Positions 27,900 to 37,042 of a DNA stretch of 64,000 nt are shown here, one piece after another. Under the pieces are notes generated by a model. That model was not told the DNA's origin and did no database searches. It was given only the letters and a program-made list of their open reading frames with translations. The position numbers were made by a program, and so were the translations under genes. The stretch is from Cupriavidus pinatubonensis. Its GTDB lineage: Bacteria; Pseudomonadota; Gammaproteobacteria; Burkholderiales; Burkholderiaceae. The first letter of the stretch is position 1. Each line of letters begins with the position of its first letter. The stretch covers positions 2,480,001 through 2,544,000 of the forward strand of contig NZ_CP080766.1 of assembly GCF_019602855.1 (NCBI RefSeq), in the 5' to 3' direction.

Positions 27900-27929
27900 G
27901 CTGGTCTGACGCATCCCGTCAGCACCAGC
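27900..27929. terminator. Bidirectional hairpin between TDT gene and glxA-type gene
   Basis: A 12-bp stem with a single-base bulge (GCTGGTCTGACG paired with CGTCAGCACCAGC, five-base loop) stands in the 77-bp gap of two convergent genes. No clear T-tract; it likely serves both transcripts. Confidence 0.6.
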
Positions 27930-27949
27930 CCGCGACGGTCGACGCAGGC

Positions 27950-29035
27950 TCAATGTGCCGCAGCGGCAAGCGCATGCGACGCCGGGCGTCGGTGATCCTC
28001 GCGTCGTGGCTGGTGTGGCAGCGAAGCAGGCTGGCCGTGGCCGTGGTAGTGCGCCATATTCTCGGACTGGCCCTCGGTTTCCTGAAGGCGCTGCCGATAT
28101 TCCTTCGGTGTGATATCAAGGCGCCGCGAGAAGATCATCCGCATATGTGTCGAGCTATGGAATCCACTCCTGAACGCGATGGTCTTGAGCGGCACATCGG
28201 TCTGCTCGAGCAGCTTCTTTGCAAAATCCACGCGCACCTGCTCCACGAAGACGGAAGGCGAGACCTTGGCGTGTTTGGCGAAGACGCGGCTGAATGTCCG
28301 GCGGCTCACGCCAACGGCATCGGCCAGTTCCTCGATGGAGAAGGCGTCCGCAATGTGATCGTCCACGTACCGCCGGGCCTTGCTGACGATGGAGTCCTCT
28401 TCGGGTCCCACGGCAAGGTACGGGCTGTACTGGGACTGCCCTCCGTCGCGGCGAATATAGACGATCAGCCGCTTCGCGACTTTTACCGCCAGGGCGTGAC
28501 CAAAGTCTTCAGCAAGCAACGCGAGGCAGAGGTCGATGCCGGCGGTGACGCCGCCGCACGTGAACAGGCTGCCGTCGCGGACAAAGATCTTGTCCGGCCG
28601 CACGAACGCACGAGGGAAATGGTCCTGGAGCCGCTTGGTCTCGGACCAGTGCGTCGTGACTTCCCGCCCATCGAGGAGCCCGGCATGAGCAAGCAGGAAT
28701 ACCCCGTTGCACACGGCACCGAATCTTTGCGCTTTCAGCGACTTGTCATGAAGCCAGGTCAAGAACTCCGGGTCCGGCTCCATCCCGGGAGCGCGCGGCC
28801 CGCCCGCAACCAGCAGAAGATCGCAATCGTCGTGGTAGTTGCGATAGTCAACAGGCACGCTGATCTGCATACCGTTTGAACACATCACGCTGGTGGGGCG
28901 AACACCGACCAGTGTGACTTCGTAGCGCTTATGGGCAGGCAGCAGGTGGTTGGCTTCCGCAAATACGTCCATCGGGCCGGCCACGTCCAGCGCCTGAACC
29001 CCATCAAACACGACAAGAGCAATTTTCATCTTCAT
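27950..29035 (-). CDS. GlxA-family transcriptional regulator (DJ-1/PfpI domain + AraC HTH)
   Basis: 361 aa. The N-terminal DJ-1/PfpI-like domain (1 to about 185; FDGVQALDVAGPMDVFAEAN, and FGAVCNGVFLLAHAGLLDG with the elbow cysteine) is joined to a C-terminal AraC/XylS DNA-binding domain (FSIEELADAVGVSRRTFSRVFAKH; then FRSGFHSSTHMRMIFSRRLDITPKEYRQR). Such proteins regulate amine, arginine or carnitine metabolism in other bacteria. The start could be ATG 29035 or 29029 (MKMKIALVV). No obvious target operon is adjacent. Confidence 0.93.
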   Translation of the reverse strand: MKMKIALVVFDGVQALDVAGPMDVFAEANHLLPAHKRYEVTLVGVRPTSVMCSNGMQISVPVDYRNYHDDCDLLLVAGGPRAPGMEPDPEFLTWLHDKSLKAQRFGAVCNGVFLLAHAGLLDGREVTTHWSETKRLQDHFPRAFVRPDKIFVRDGSLFTCGGVTAGIDLCLALLAEDFGHALAVKVAKRLIVYIRRDGGQSQYSPYLAVGPEEDSIVSKARRYVDDHIADAFSIEELADAVGVSRRTFSRVFAKHAKVSPSVFVEQVRVDFAKKLLEQTDVPLKTIAFRSGFHSSTHMRMIFSRRLDITPKEYRQRLQETEGQSENMAHYHGHGQPASLPHQPRREDHRRPASHALAAAAH

Positions 29036-29436
29036 TTACGTCACATTGGCAGCAGCCACTTGTGTTGCGTAGTGGTACGGGCAATCGAATCCCCATCGTG
29101 CAGCCCGGCGAAAAGATGCCGAACTGCGGTCGATGCATGCGGTAAAGTCTATGCGAAGGAAAGCAGGGAAGAAGCCGCCTCGCCCGAACGATGGTACTTG
29201 TTTCCGCTCTGGAAGATTACCGGGCGATATTGCAAGTCATTCTTCCGGAAAACGAGAGTATGGAGAGAGAACTCTCTCTCCGATTCTATTTTTGGCTTTC
29301 GGGGGATCGGGGTGCAGCAGGCGTGATTGTTGCGGCGCGTCAGGGACGGCTGGTGATGAGCGGCGGAATGACCATCAGATCCATCCGTTGACTGGCGCGG
29401 ATATCCGCGCCATCCGTGATACGCCGGGTGGCGGCG
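29036..29436. other. Non-coding gap with two strong inverted repeats
   Basis: 401 bp without a supported gene. It holds a 9-bp inverted repeat, GGAGAGAGA-AC-TCTCTCTCC (29262-29281), and a perfect 18-bp palindrome, GGCGCGGATATCCGCGCC (29394-29411). The latter is 25 bp beyond the stop of the CoA-transferase-like gene and may end its transcript. The promoter of the GlxA-type gene must lie at the left end. Confidence 0.5.
29394..29411. terminator. Perfect 18-bp palindrome after the CoA-transferase-like gene
   Basis: GGCGCGGATATCCGCGCC is fully self-complementary, so it can form a hairpin or be a dimeric protein site. There is no T-tract on the minus strand. Terminator is the most economical reading from its position 25 bp past the stop codon. 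Confidence 0.4.
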
Positions 29437-30015
29437 TCAAGCGAACTGAAGCGATTTCGGCTTCTCAGTTTCGGCCGGCGCTACGCCAACCGCTCCTTCG
29501 ACAAAGGCCATGCCTTGATCGGTGACATCGATGACAGCCTGGTCCGAGATGACCCTGTAGGAGACGCCGTCGCCCCGGCTGCTCGTCAGGAGATCGGTGA
29601 TGTCCTTGATGCTGCGAACGCCTCCAAGCAGCAGTACGACGTGCTTTGCGCCGCATCCGATTGCCCACCTGGCAATGTCGATACCGTTTCCATGTGCGCC
29701 GCTTGCGTCGAGGATCGCCAGATCCATGGACAGGCTGGTCATTTCCGCGAAGGAGTCCGTGGAATGGTAGATCTCCCTGGGTCTGGCTTCGGTGCATTGT
29801 CCCTGGCTGCCGGCAATGAATCCTGCATCCATGAAATCGTCAGTTGGATAGTGCATGAATCCAGGAATGCCGTCGTGGACATGCAGCCAGACTTCAGTTT
29901 CGGCCGGAATCCGACTGGCCACCGCCGCGGGCAGGCCCGGGCCCAGATAGACAAAATCCCCATCGTTGATCTGCGTCGTCGCGCGCTCAACCATCTCGTT
30001 GGTGGTCCATACCAT
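29437..30015 (-). CDS. Degenerate 3-oxoacid CoA-transferase subunit B-like protein
   Basis: 192 aa. The N-terminus MVWTTNEMVERATTQINDGDFVYLGPGLPAAVA and the segments EVWLHVHDGIPGF and STDSFAEMTSLSMDLAILDA follow CoA-transferase B subunits (ScoB/AtoA, about 210 aa). The active-site glutamate of the family (SENGLLG) aligns with His in HVHDGIPG, and the glycine-rich GAMDL region is replaced. No A subunit is next to it. It is therefore unlikely to be a normal CoA-transferase. A strong AGGAGGT site precedes ATG 30015, so it is well translated. It starts 16 bp after the mug stop codon in the same direction. Confidence 0.75.
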   Translation of the reverse strand: MVWTTNEMVERATTQINDGDFVYLGPGLPAAVASRIPAETEVWLHVHDGIPGFMHYPTDDFMDAGFIAGSQGQCTEARPREIYHSTDSFAEMTSLSMDLAILDASGAHGNGIDIARWAIGCGAKHVVLLLGGVRSIKDITDLLTSSRGDGVSYRVISDQAVIDVTDQGMAFVEGAVGVAPAETEKPKSLQFA

Positions 30016-30031
30016 CCCGCTTACCTCCTGT

Positions 30032-30625
30032 TCATTTCAGGCTATCGACTTCCGCACACTGTGGGGACTCCCCGTAGCGGATCTGACTTTCCACGGACGC
30101 ACGGAACTCGCCATACGCGTCGACAAGACCGGCGAGACTGAACGCCCGATTTCGCCCGCTCGGGTTGGGCAACACCCAGACCCTTGCGCCGCCCATGCGC
30201 CGCCGCTGCGGGCCCCACGGGACAACACGCTGGCTCGTCATGGCCGCATAGGCAGCCTTGCCGAGGAACGCAACGCAGGCAGGATGGAAGCGCTCCAGCT
30301 TGATGATCAGGCGCACCGATGCATCGACATATTCGTTGTGGGAGAGTGCGGCCGCGCTGGCAGTTGGCCGGCTTACCGCAGTTGTCAGACCGTATCCGTA
30401 TGACAGCAATTGCCGGTCGTCCACGGGTTCGAGCTCCCGGTCGGTGATGCCTGCGAGATGAATCACGCGCCAGAACCGGTTGCCGTGTCCTGCGAAGTGA
30501 TGGCCGCTCGCCGCAGCCCGCAGCCCGGGATTGAGTCCGCAGAACACTGCCGAGAGCCCCGGCTTCATGATGTCCGGCAACGGGCCGGACGGTCCATGCG
30601 TTGGCGCTAGCTGTGGATGCTTCAT
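30032..30625 (-). CDS. mug: G/U mismatch-specific DNA glycosylase
   Basis: About 197 aa. It excises uracil or ethenocytosine opposite G, starting base excision repair. FCGLNPGLRAAASGHHF is the Mug/TDG active-site motif with the catalytic asparagine. GNRFWRVIHLAGIT and the C-terminal VLPNPSGRNRAFS wedge motif also match. ATG 30625 (MKHPQLAPTHG) has AAGGACAACAGGA upstream; an earlier in-frame start at 30703 is less likely. It shares direction and a 16-bp spacing with the CoA-transferase-like gene. Confidence 0.92.
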   Translation of the reverse strand: MKHPQLAPTHGPSGPLPDIMKPGLSAVFCGLNPGLRAAASGHHFAGHGNRFWRVIHLAGITDRELEPVDDRQLLSYGYGLTTAVSRPTASAAALSHNEYVDASVRLIIKLERFHPACVAFLGKAAYAAMTSQRVVPWGPQRRRMGGARVWVLPNPSGRNRAFSLAGLVDAYGEFRASVESQIRYGESPQCAEVDSLK

Positions 30626-31062
30626 TCCTGTTGTCCTTGGCGCTCGCCCGGCACAACCAGTAACCGGACAGGTCTTGCTGCCTGCGGCATCGACCAGATG
30701 CATGCAGCGGTGTTCCGACTATAGGGAAGATGCGCGATCCGGTGCGTCGCAGATGGGTCGGAAACTGGCCATAGTTTGTCGATTGCGGGCCAACGGCGCT
30801 TTCTGCCGCGTCCGCACAAGCGTATGTGCTGCCGAACGGAACCTGGCCGTTATGCGGAAAGGGCCGGGGCTCCGGGCACGATGGCCCAAAACAGACAGGA
30901 CTTGTCCTCAGACAGGAACAGGCCGGCCGCCGGTGAAAGTCCGCTGTACATAGACTGAATCTACGAGCGAAGGACAGGCATGTACGCGGTGGATGGGCCG
31001 GGGACGTGGTTGCCGTCTCACGCGATCTTCTGGCAAATGCGGGCAGGCGCCCGGTTGAGGAC
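30626..31062. promoter_or_regulatory. Divergent gap between mug and the 2-oxoglutarate dehydrogenase E1 paralogue
   Basis: 437 bp with no supported gene. AGGAC-TT-GTCCT (30897-30908) is a perfect 5-bp inverted repeat flanked by two copies of CAGACAGGA (30892-30900 and 30909-30917), a possible operator about 150 bp before the E1 start codon. Promoter elements cannot be fixed by eye. Confidence 0.4.
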
Positions 31063-33897
31063 ATGGCTACCCTTATGATTCGAGATCGAAATACCTCCTT
31101 CCTGTTTGGAGGCAATGCCCCGTATGTGGAAGAACAATACGAGGCGTACCTGAAGGATCGGGCATCGGTGTCCGACGAGTGGCGCGGCTACTTCGATGCC
31201 CTGCAACAGATGCCTGCGGTCGATGGATCGAATGCCGGCGATGTTGCGCATGGTCCCATCGTGTCCCGCTTTGCCGAGCTGGCAAAAAGTCCACCGGCGG
31301 TCGGGCATCCTGCGGGCGCTGGCCATGCCTCCGTACGCAAACATCTCGCCGTGCAGGCCTTGATCGCGGCTTACCGCATGGCCGGTTCGCGCAATGCGCA
31401 TCTTGACCCGCTGCGCTGGACGGTGCGGGTGCCATTGCCGGAGCTGAGCCCTGGCTACTATGGTCTGTTCCGGTCGGACCTGGATGCCAGGTTCTTGCTG
31501 TCCGACGCGAATTTCGCCGACGAAGACATGACGCTTCGTCATCTGATGCAGGCGCTGGAGGAAACGTATAGCGGCACGCTCGGCGCCGAGTTCATGCACC
31601 TTGCCGATCCGAAGCAGCGCAGCTGGTGGCAGATGCGTCTGGAATCCACGCGTGCCAGGACCCACCTGGACGACGGTAACAAGCGGCACATCCTTGAACG
31701 CCTGACGGCAGCGGAGGGACTCGAAAGGTATCTCCACGCGCGCTACGTCGGGCAGAAGCGCTTTTCGCTCGAGGGCGGCGAATCCCTGATCGTATTGCTG
31801 GATGAACTGGTTGCCTATGGGGCCACGCAGGGCATCCGCAGTGCGATCCTCGGCATGGCGCATCGTGGGCGGATCAATGTGCTGGTGAATGTTGTCGGCA
31901 AGCCTCCGGCCGCGCTGTTCGACGAGTTTGAGGGAAAGACCGCTGACCGGCTGCCGGCCGGCGACGTCAAGTATCACAAGGGCTTCACCGGCACACTGCG
32001 GACGGCATCGGGACCCGCCGAAGTGACGCTGGCCTTCAATCCGTCGCATCTGGAGATCGTGAACCCGGTGGTCCAGGGCATGGCGAGGGCGCGTGCGGAA
32101 GTGCTGGGCCTTGGCATGGGCGCGGTGTTGCCAGTGGAGATCCATGGCGACGCATCGATCTCGGGGCAGGGTATCGTCATGGAGACGATGAACCTCTCCG
32201 GTACGCGCGGCCATGGCACCGGAGGCACGGTGCATGTGGTGGTGAACAATCAGGTCGGCTTTACCACCTCCGACCCGCGCGATGCCCGCTCTACGTTCTA
32301 TTGCACCGACATTGCCAAGATGATCGAAGCACCGGTGCTGCACGTGAATGGTGATGATCCCGAGGCCGTGGTCGCCGCCACGCGGCTCGCGGTGGACTAT
32401 CGCATGACGTTCGGCAAGAGCGTGGTCATCGAACTGATGTGCTTCCGGCGGCACGGTCATCAGGAGCAGGATACTCCGGCCATCACGCAGCCACTCATGT
32501 ACCGCTCGATCGCGGAGCATCCGGGCGTGCGCGCCATCTATGCGGAAAAGCTCGTCGACGAGGGCGTTGTAACCGCGGCGGATGTGGAACGGTACGCGCG
32601 GGAATATCGTGCGCGCCTGGATGCCGCGCAGGGCGGCAAAGACGACAAGCCGTCCGCTGATATGCGGCTTGAAGCCTCGTCGCCGCAGGATTCTGGCAAC
32701 AGCAAGACACAGCCCGGATACGCTACGCCTGGGCGCGAAATGCTAAAAGGCCTTGCCCTGAAGATCACCGATATACCGGCCGGGCATACGCTGCATCCGC
32801 TGGTTGCCCGCGTGATCAGCGCGCGCCGGGAAATGGCAGAGGGCGCGCGTCCCCTGGACTGGGGCATGGCCGAGCACCTGGCCTTTGCGTCGCTGCTTTC
32901 CGCCGGGGTAGGCGTGCGGTTGAGCGGGCAGGACAGCGAACGCGGTACCTTCGGTCATCGCCATGCCGTGCTCCACGATCAGAAGCGCGAGATGCGGGGT
33001 CAAGGCACCTATATTCCGCTGGACCATGTATCCGACGACCAGGCGAGGTTCTCGGTCACCAATTCCATTCTTTCCGAAGCTGCGGTACTGGCGTTCGAAT
33101 ACGGCTATTCGCTGTTCCGGAAGGACTCGCTGGTGCTGTGGGAAGCCCAGTTTGGCGACTTTGCAAACGGCGCGCAGGTCGTCATCGATAACTTCCTTTC
33201 CGCCGGAGCCGCCAAGTGGGGCCAGCATAGCGGCGTGACGCTGCTGTTGCCGCATGGCCAGGAAGGGCAGGGTCCGGAACATGCTTCGGCACGGCTTGAA
33301 CGCTACCTGCAACTCTGCGCGCAGGAGAATATGCGCGTGTGCCAGCCGACGACGCCGGCGCAGATGTTCCACCTGCTGCGTTTGCAGGCCACGCGGAATG
33401 ACCGTATCCCGCTTGTCGTGATGACGCCGAAGTCGCTGCTGCGGCACCAGGAGGCCGTCAGCACCCTGGACGAACTCGCCACTGGCGAATTCAGGGAGGT
33501 TCTGGCTGAGGGCCGCTCCGAGCAAGAAGAGGACAGGATCACCCGCCTCATCCTGTGCTCGGGAAAGGTCTATTTCGACTTGCTGGCTCGTCGGCGGAAA
33601 TCCGGGAAAGACAACATCGCGCTGCTTCGCGTGGAGCAACTGTATCCGTTCCCCGAGCAGCAGATTGCCCGGGAGCTTGATCGGTATCCGTATCTGAAAG
33701 AGGTGATCTGGTGCCAGGAAGAAGCCAGAAACCAGGGCGCCTGGAGCTTTGTGGTGGAGCGGCTGCAAGGCATCGTTGAAGATCCGCTGGTGCTTCGCTA
33801 TGTCGGGCCCGAGGCGGCAGCGTCGACGGCGCCGGGTTATGCGTCGATGCACGCGGCTCGCCAGGAAAGCACTCTGCACGAAGCCATCGATGCGTAG
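31063..33897 (+). CDS. sucA: 2-oxoglutarate dehydrogenase E1 component, second copy type
   Basis: About 944 aa thiamine-diphosphate decarboxylase of the 2-oxoglutarate dehydrogenase complex. The N-terminus (NTSFLFGGNAPYVEEQYEAYLKD) is the E2-contact peptide of SucA. GMAHRGRINVLVN, IHGDASISGQGIVMETMN with the ThDP site, and SGQDSERGTFGHRHAVLHDQ are family hallmarks. ATG 31063 is preferred over GTG 31006 because GAGG is close and the family N-terminus fits. No sucB or lpdA follows and the next gene is convergent, so this is a stand-alone copy that must borrow E2/E3 from elsewhere. Gene symbol used for the family. Confidence 0.9.
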   Translation: MATLMIRDRNTSFLFGGNAPYVEEQYEAYLKDRASVSDEWRGYFDALQQMPAVDGSNAGDVAHGPIVSRFAELAKSPPAVGHPAGAGHASVRKHLAVQALIAAYRMAGSRNAHLDPLRWTVRVPLPELSPGYYGLFRSDLDARFLLSDANFADEDMTLRHLMQALEETYSGTLGAEFMHLADPKQRSWWQMRLESTRARTHLDDGNKRHILERLTAAEGLERYLHARYVGQKRFSLEGGESLIVLLDELVAYGATQGIRSAILGMAHRGRINVLVNVVGKPPAALFDEFEGKTADRLPAGDVKYHKGFTGTLRTASGPAEVTLAFNPSHLEIVNPVVQGMARARAEVLGLGMGAVLPVEIHGDASISGQGIVMETMNLSGTRGHGTGGTVHVVVNNQVGFTTSDPRDARSTFYCTDIAKMIEAPVLHVNGDDPEAVVAATRLAVDYRMTFGKSVVIELMCFRRHGHQEQDTPAITQPLMYRSIAEHPGVRAIYAEKLVDEGVVTAADVERYAREYRARLDAAQGGKDDKPSADMRLEASSPQDSGNSKTQPGYATPGREMLKGLALKITDIPAGHTLHPLVARVISARREMAEGARPLDWGMAEHLAFASLLSAGVGVRLSGQDSERGTFGHRHAVLHDQKREMRGQGTYIPLDHVSDDQARFSVTNSILSEAAVLAFEYGYSLFRKDSLVLWEAQFGDFANGAQVVIDNFLSAGAAKWGQHSGVTLLLPHGQEGQGPEHASARLERYLQLCAQENMRVCQPTTPAQMFHLLRLQATRNDRIPLVVMTPKSLLRHQEAVSTLDELATGEFREVLAEGRSEQEEDRITRLILCSGKVYFDLLARRRKSGKDNIALLRVEQLYPFPEQQIARELDRYPYLKEVIWCQEEARNQGAWSFVVERLQGIVEDPLVLRYVGPEAAASTAPGYASMHAARQESTLHEAIDA

Positions 33898-33955
33898 CAG
33901 GGCCACGGACCAGTCCGGTGACGAGGCCGCGCCACCGGATGATGCAATGCATCAA

Positions 33956-35017
33956 TCACCGCCGGAACCACAGCATCGACAGCGCGCAAGCCGACACCAG
34001 CAGCAGCACTGATGCCGCCGCGAGCAGGGCACTGATCTCGGTCTCCCGGCGCTCTAGCGCAAAGCGGGCGCTGAGCTGGCGATATACCTGGCTCAGATCC
34101 GCTGCCGATCCTGCCTGGAAGTACTCCGCGCCAGTGATCGTCGCCACGGCGCGCAACGCGGGTTCATCGAGCTGCATGTAGTAGGACAGGCTCGTTTCCG
34201 GTGCATTGCCCCCTAGCGTCCCGAAGCCCACGGTATAGACACGCACGCCGCGCTGGGCTGCCATGCGGGCGGCGTCGACGGGGTCGGGGCCGACCGTGCG
34301 GCGGCCGTCGCTGAGCAGGATGACCGCGCCATGCCGGTAGGAGCCCGGTTGTGCGCTCTGCGTCGCCTGCTCGCGCTTGCGCACGGCGTCGGCCGCCGCG
34401 GCTTCGTCCAGCGGTACGGCCCGGCGCGTGGAGAAAACCGGTTCGTCGGCGAACAGTATCGCTTCAAGGTCTATGCCATCGTCCGGGAACAGGACCGCTA
34501 GCGCCTGGATCAGCCCGCTGCCTGTCGCCGTGCCGCGCTGGAGCTGGAACCGGTCGATCGCGTCCAGCATGTCCTGCCGGTTGCTGGTGGGCCGCAGCAC
34601 CACGGTCGCAGTGCCAGCGAACGAGACGATGCCAAGGCGCACGCTGGCCGGCAGTCCGACGATGAGGTCGCGCGCGGCCTGCTGCGCGGCGCTGATCCGC
34701 GTGGGCGCGACGTCGGTGGCCTCCATGCTGCGTGAGACGTCCATCGCCAGTACCAGCGTGATGGTGTCGGACGGCAGCGTGACGGTGGCCGTCGGGCGTG
34801 CGCAAGCCAGCAGCGCTGCGCCGAGTGCGACCAGGAACAATGCCGGGGGGATGTGACGCCGCAACCGTTGGCGGCGGCCGATGGCCGCGCGCGGCAGGGC
34901 CAGGCTGGCGTAGAGGAGGGCAGTCTTCTTGCGCCGTGCTAGCAGGTACAGGTAAGCGGCTGCCAGCAATGGGAGCGCGAGCAGCAACCAGAGCATTTGC
35001 GGCCAGAGAAACTGCAT
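33956..35017 (-). CDS. Membrane-anchored von Willebrand factor A protein (BatA-like)
   Basis: 353 aa. Helices at about 5-26 and 57-73 precede a VWA domain whose metal-ion site motif is DVSRS (93-97). A third helix near the C-terminus (about 328-350) is followed by LWFRR. This topology with a cytoplasm- or periplasm-facing VWA is that of aerotolerance BatA/BatB proteins that work with MoxR ATPases. It contains an extra segment, DEPVFSTRRAVPLDEAAAADAVRKREQ, between strands of the VWA domain. It is divergent, 75 bp from the protease-MoxR-DUF58-VWA operon, and closely resembles that operon's own VWA protein. Confidence 0.88.
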   Translation of the reverse strand: MQFLWPQMLWLLLALPLLAAAYLYLLARRKKTALLYASLALPRAAIGRRQRLRRHIPPALFLVALGAALLACARPTATVTLPSDTITLVLAMDVSRSMEATDVAPTRISAAQQAARDLIVGLPASVRLGIVSFAGTATVVLRPTSNRQDMLDAIDRFQLQRGTATGSGLIQALAVLFPDDGIDLEAILFADEPVFSTRRAVPLDEAAAADAVRKREQATQSAQPGSYRHGAVILLSDGRRTVGPDPVDAARMAAQRGVRVYTVGFGTLGGNAPETSLSYYMQLDEPALRAVATITGAEYFQAGSAADLSQVYRQLSARFALERRETEISALLAAASVLLLVSACALSMLWFRR

Positions 35018-35092
35018 GCTCTGCTCCTTGGCGCGTGGTTAAGAGGATGGTACTGTATTTTCAAGGGCGGCACGGGACCTCGGGAGTTGGCG

Positions 35093-36016
35093 ATGAAGCG
35101 TGTGGCGATCTACAGATGGATCTCGGCCGGGCTGGCGCTTGCCGCCGTGGCAGTGCTGGCCTTTGCCTGGCATTTGCGACCGTCGCAGCGCGTGATTACG
35201 CAGGCCGATATCGACGCGGCGGTGCTGCACACGTTGCAGACCAAGAGCCTGCCGTCACGCACGGCCCGCGCGGCCGAGGCGATTCGCGAGTCGGTGGTGG
35301 AGATCCGCAGCTTTTCGCCTGCAGACCCCAGTGAGGAAGCGGCGTCCGCGCCGCGTGCGCGGCGTGATGCGCCGGCCACACGTCCGAAATCCTCCCAGCC
35401 ATCTCGACGCAAGCCGCACGACGAACTCGCCAAGGCCGCTCCGCCCGCAGGCACGGACGTACCGAAAGAGAAGCGTGAAGCGAGTCACATCGGTTCGGGC
35501 GTGGTCATCACCGAAAGCGGGCTCGTTCTGACCAGCTATCACGTCGTTGCCGATGCCAAGCGTGTGGAGGTCATGTTCCACGACGGCCAGACTTCCGAGG
35601 CTTCAGTGCTTCAGGCCATCCCCGAAAAAGACCTTGCCGTGGTCAAGCCGAAGTCCATCCCCGACGACCTGCCGGCCGCGACGCTGGGCTCCAGCCGCAA
35701 TCTCGCGCCGGGTGCGGAGGTCGTCGCGGTCGGCTTCCCGTTCGGCATCGGGCCGTCGGTGTCGGCGGGCGTCGTATCGGGCCTTGATCGCCAGTTCATT
35801 TCGCCGGACGCCAGGCAGAGCCTGGACAACCTCATCCAGTTCGACGCCGCGGCCAACCCCGGCAATTCCGGCGGGCCGCTGATCAATATGGATGGCGAAG
35901 TGGTGGGAATCGTCACGGCCATCCTCAATCCCAACAAGAGCGGTACATTCCTTGGCATCGGTTTTGCGGTGACGATCGAAAGTGCCGGCGTTTCCATCGG
36001 ATCTTCTCCTTTCTGA
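35093..36016 (+). CDS. Membrane-anchored trypsin-like serine protease (S1C/HtrA family) without PDZ domain
   Basis: 307 aa. The start ATG 35093 has GGGAG upstream. One helix (about 9-27) anchors it, followed by a basic, Pro/Ser-rich linker (75-130). The protease domain shows the triad as His150 (LTSYHVVAD), Asp180 (EKDLAVV) and Ser259 (NPGNSGGPL). The chain ends at SIGSSPF soon after the last protease strand, so the C-terminal PDZ domain of DegP/DegS is missing. Only 12 bp separate it from the MoxR gene, pointing to joint function, perhaps processing a target remodelled by MoxR/VWA. Confidence 0.88.
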   Translation: MKRVAIYRWISAGLALAAVAVLAFAWHLRPSQRVITQADIDAAVLHTLQTKSLPSRTARAAEAIRESVVEIRSFSPADPSEEAASAPRARRDAPATRPKSSQPSRRKPHDELAKAAPPAGTDVPKEKREASHIGSGVVITESGLVLTSYHVVADAKRVEVMFHDGQTSEASVLQAIPEKDLAVVKPKSIPDDLPAATLGSSRNLAPGAEVVAVGFPFGIGPSVSAGVVSGLDRQFISPDARQSLDNLIQFDAAANPGNSGGPLINMDGEVVGIVTAILNPNKSGTFLGIGFAVTIESAGVSIGSSPF

Positions 36017-36028
36017 AAGCGGAGGCCT

Positions 36029-37042
36029 ATGAACGAGCAAGCCCGTGGCGCCATCGACAGCGCCGATCTGATGGAGCGCCTGCTGTACGAGGTGAAACGT
36101 GTGGTCGTCGGTCAGGACCACTTTCTCGAACGCGTGCTGGTCGCGATACTGGCCGGCGGCCACCTGCTCGTGGAAGGCGTGCCCGGCCTGGCGAAGACGC
36201 TGACCGTCAACACGCTGGCCAGGACGATGAGCGGATCTTTCAAGCGCATCCAGTTCACGCCGGATCTGCTGCCGGCCGACCTGGTCGGCACGCGCATGTA
36301 CAACCAGGGAACCGGCGAGTTCTCGACGGTGCGTGGCCCGGTCTTCGCCAACCTGCTGCTCGCGGATGAAATCAACCGCGCGCCGGCCAAGGTACAAAGC
36401 GCGCTGCTGGAAGTGATGCAGGAAAAGCAGGTGACCATCGCCGGCGAGACCCATCGCGTCCCGGCCCCGTTCCTTGTCATGGCCACGCAGAATCCGATCG
36501 AAACCGAGGGTACCTACCCGCTGCCCGAGGCACAGGTCGATCGCTTCATGATGAAGGTGCTGGTCGGCTATCCGAGCGAGGAGGAAGAAGTCGTCATCGT
36601 CAATCGCGTGACAGGCCCCCGGATCAGCGTGAGCCCGATCGCGACGCCGGAGCACCTGACCGGCCTGCAGGACGAGTGCCGCAAGGTGTACGTCGATCCG
36701 TCGCTGGTGCAGTATGCGGTGCGCGTGGTGGCGGCGACGCGCAAGCCGTCTGGCTACGGTCTGGAAGAGATCGAGCGCTACATCACCTTCGGGGCCAGCC
36801 CTCGTGCCACGATCGGCCTGATCGAAGGCGCCCGCGCGCTCGCGTTCCTGCGCGGGCGCAACTATGCGGTGCCCGAAGACGTGATCGACCTCGTGCCCGA
36901 CGTGTTGCGCCACCGGCTGTCGTTGTCGTACGAGGCGATGTCGGACGGCGCGACCGCCGACCAGCTCATCAGCCGCATCCTGCAGGCGCTGCCGGTTCCG
37001 GAGCGCCCGCTCGAAGCCCATGTTCGAGCGACTGCGCGCTAG
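36029..37042 (+). CDS. MoxR-family AAA+ ATPase
   Basis: 337 aa. Walker A is EGVPGLAKT (49-57), Walker B LLLADEINR (109-117), sensor 1 region MATQNPIETEGTYPLPEAQVDRF, and the C-terminal lid domain ends in EAMSDGATADQLISRILQALPVP. MoxR ATPases act as chaperones with VWA proteins to mature metalloenzymes or envelope complexes. The next gene starts inside its 3' end (23-bp overlap), so the products are made in close stoichiometry. Confidence 0.94.
   Translation: MNEQARGAIDSADLMERLLYEVKRVVVGQDHFLERVLVAILAGGHLLVEGVPGLAKTLTVNTLARTMSGSFKRIQFTPDLLPADLVGTRMYNQGTGEFSTVRGPVFANLLLADEINRAPAKVQSALLEVMQEKQVTIAGETHRVPAPFLVMATQNPIETEGTYPLPEAQVDRFMMKVLVGYPSEEEEVVIVNRVTGPRISVSPIATPEHLTGLQDECRKVYVDPSLVQYAVRVVAATRKPSGYGLEEIERYITFGASPRATIGLIEGARALAFLRGRNYAVPEDVIDLVPDVLRHRLSLSYEAMSDGATADQLISRILQALPVPERPLEAHVRATAR

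Noticed and set aside
35093..36016. Frameshift hiding a PDZ domain after the serine protease
   Set aside because: Only 12 bp separate its stop from the MoxR start, leaving no room for a PDZ domain; the short form appears genuine.
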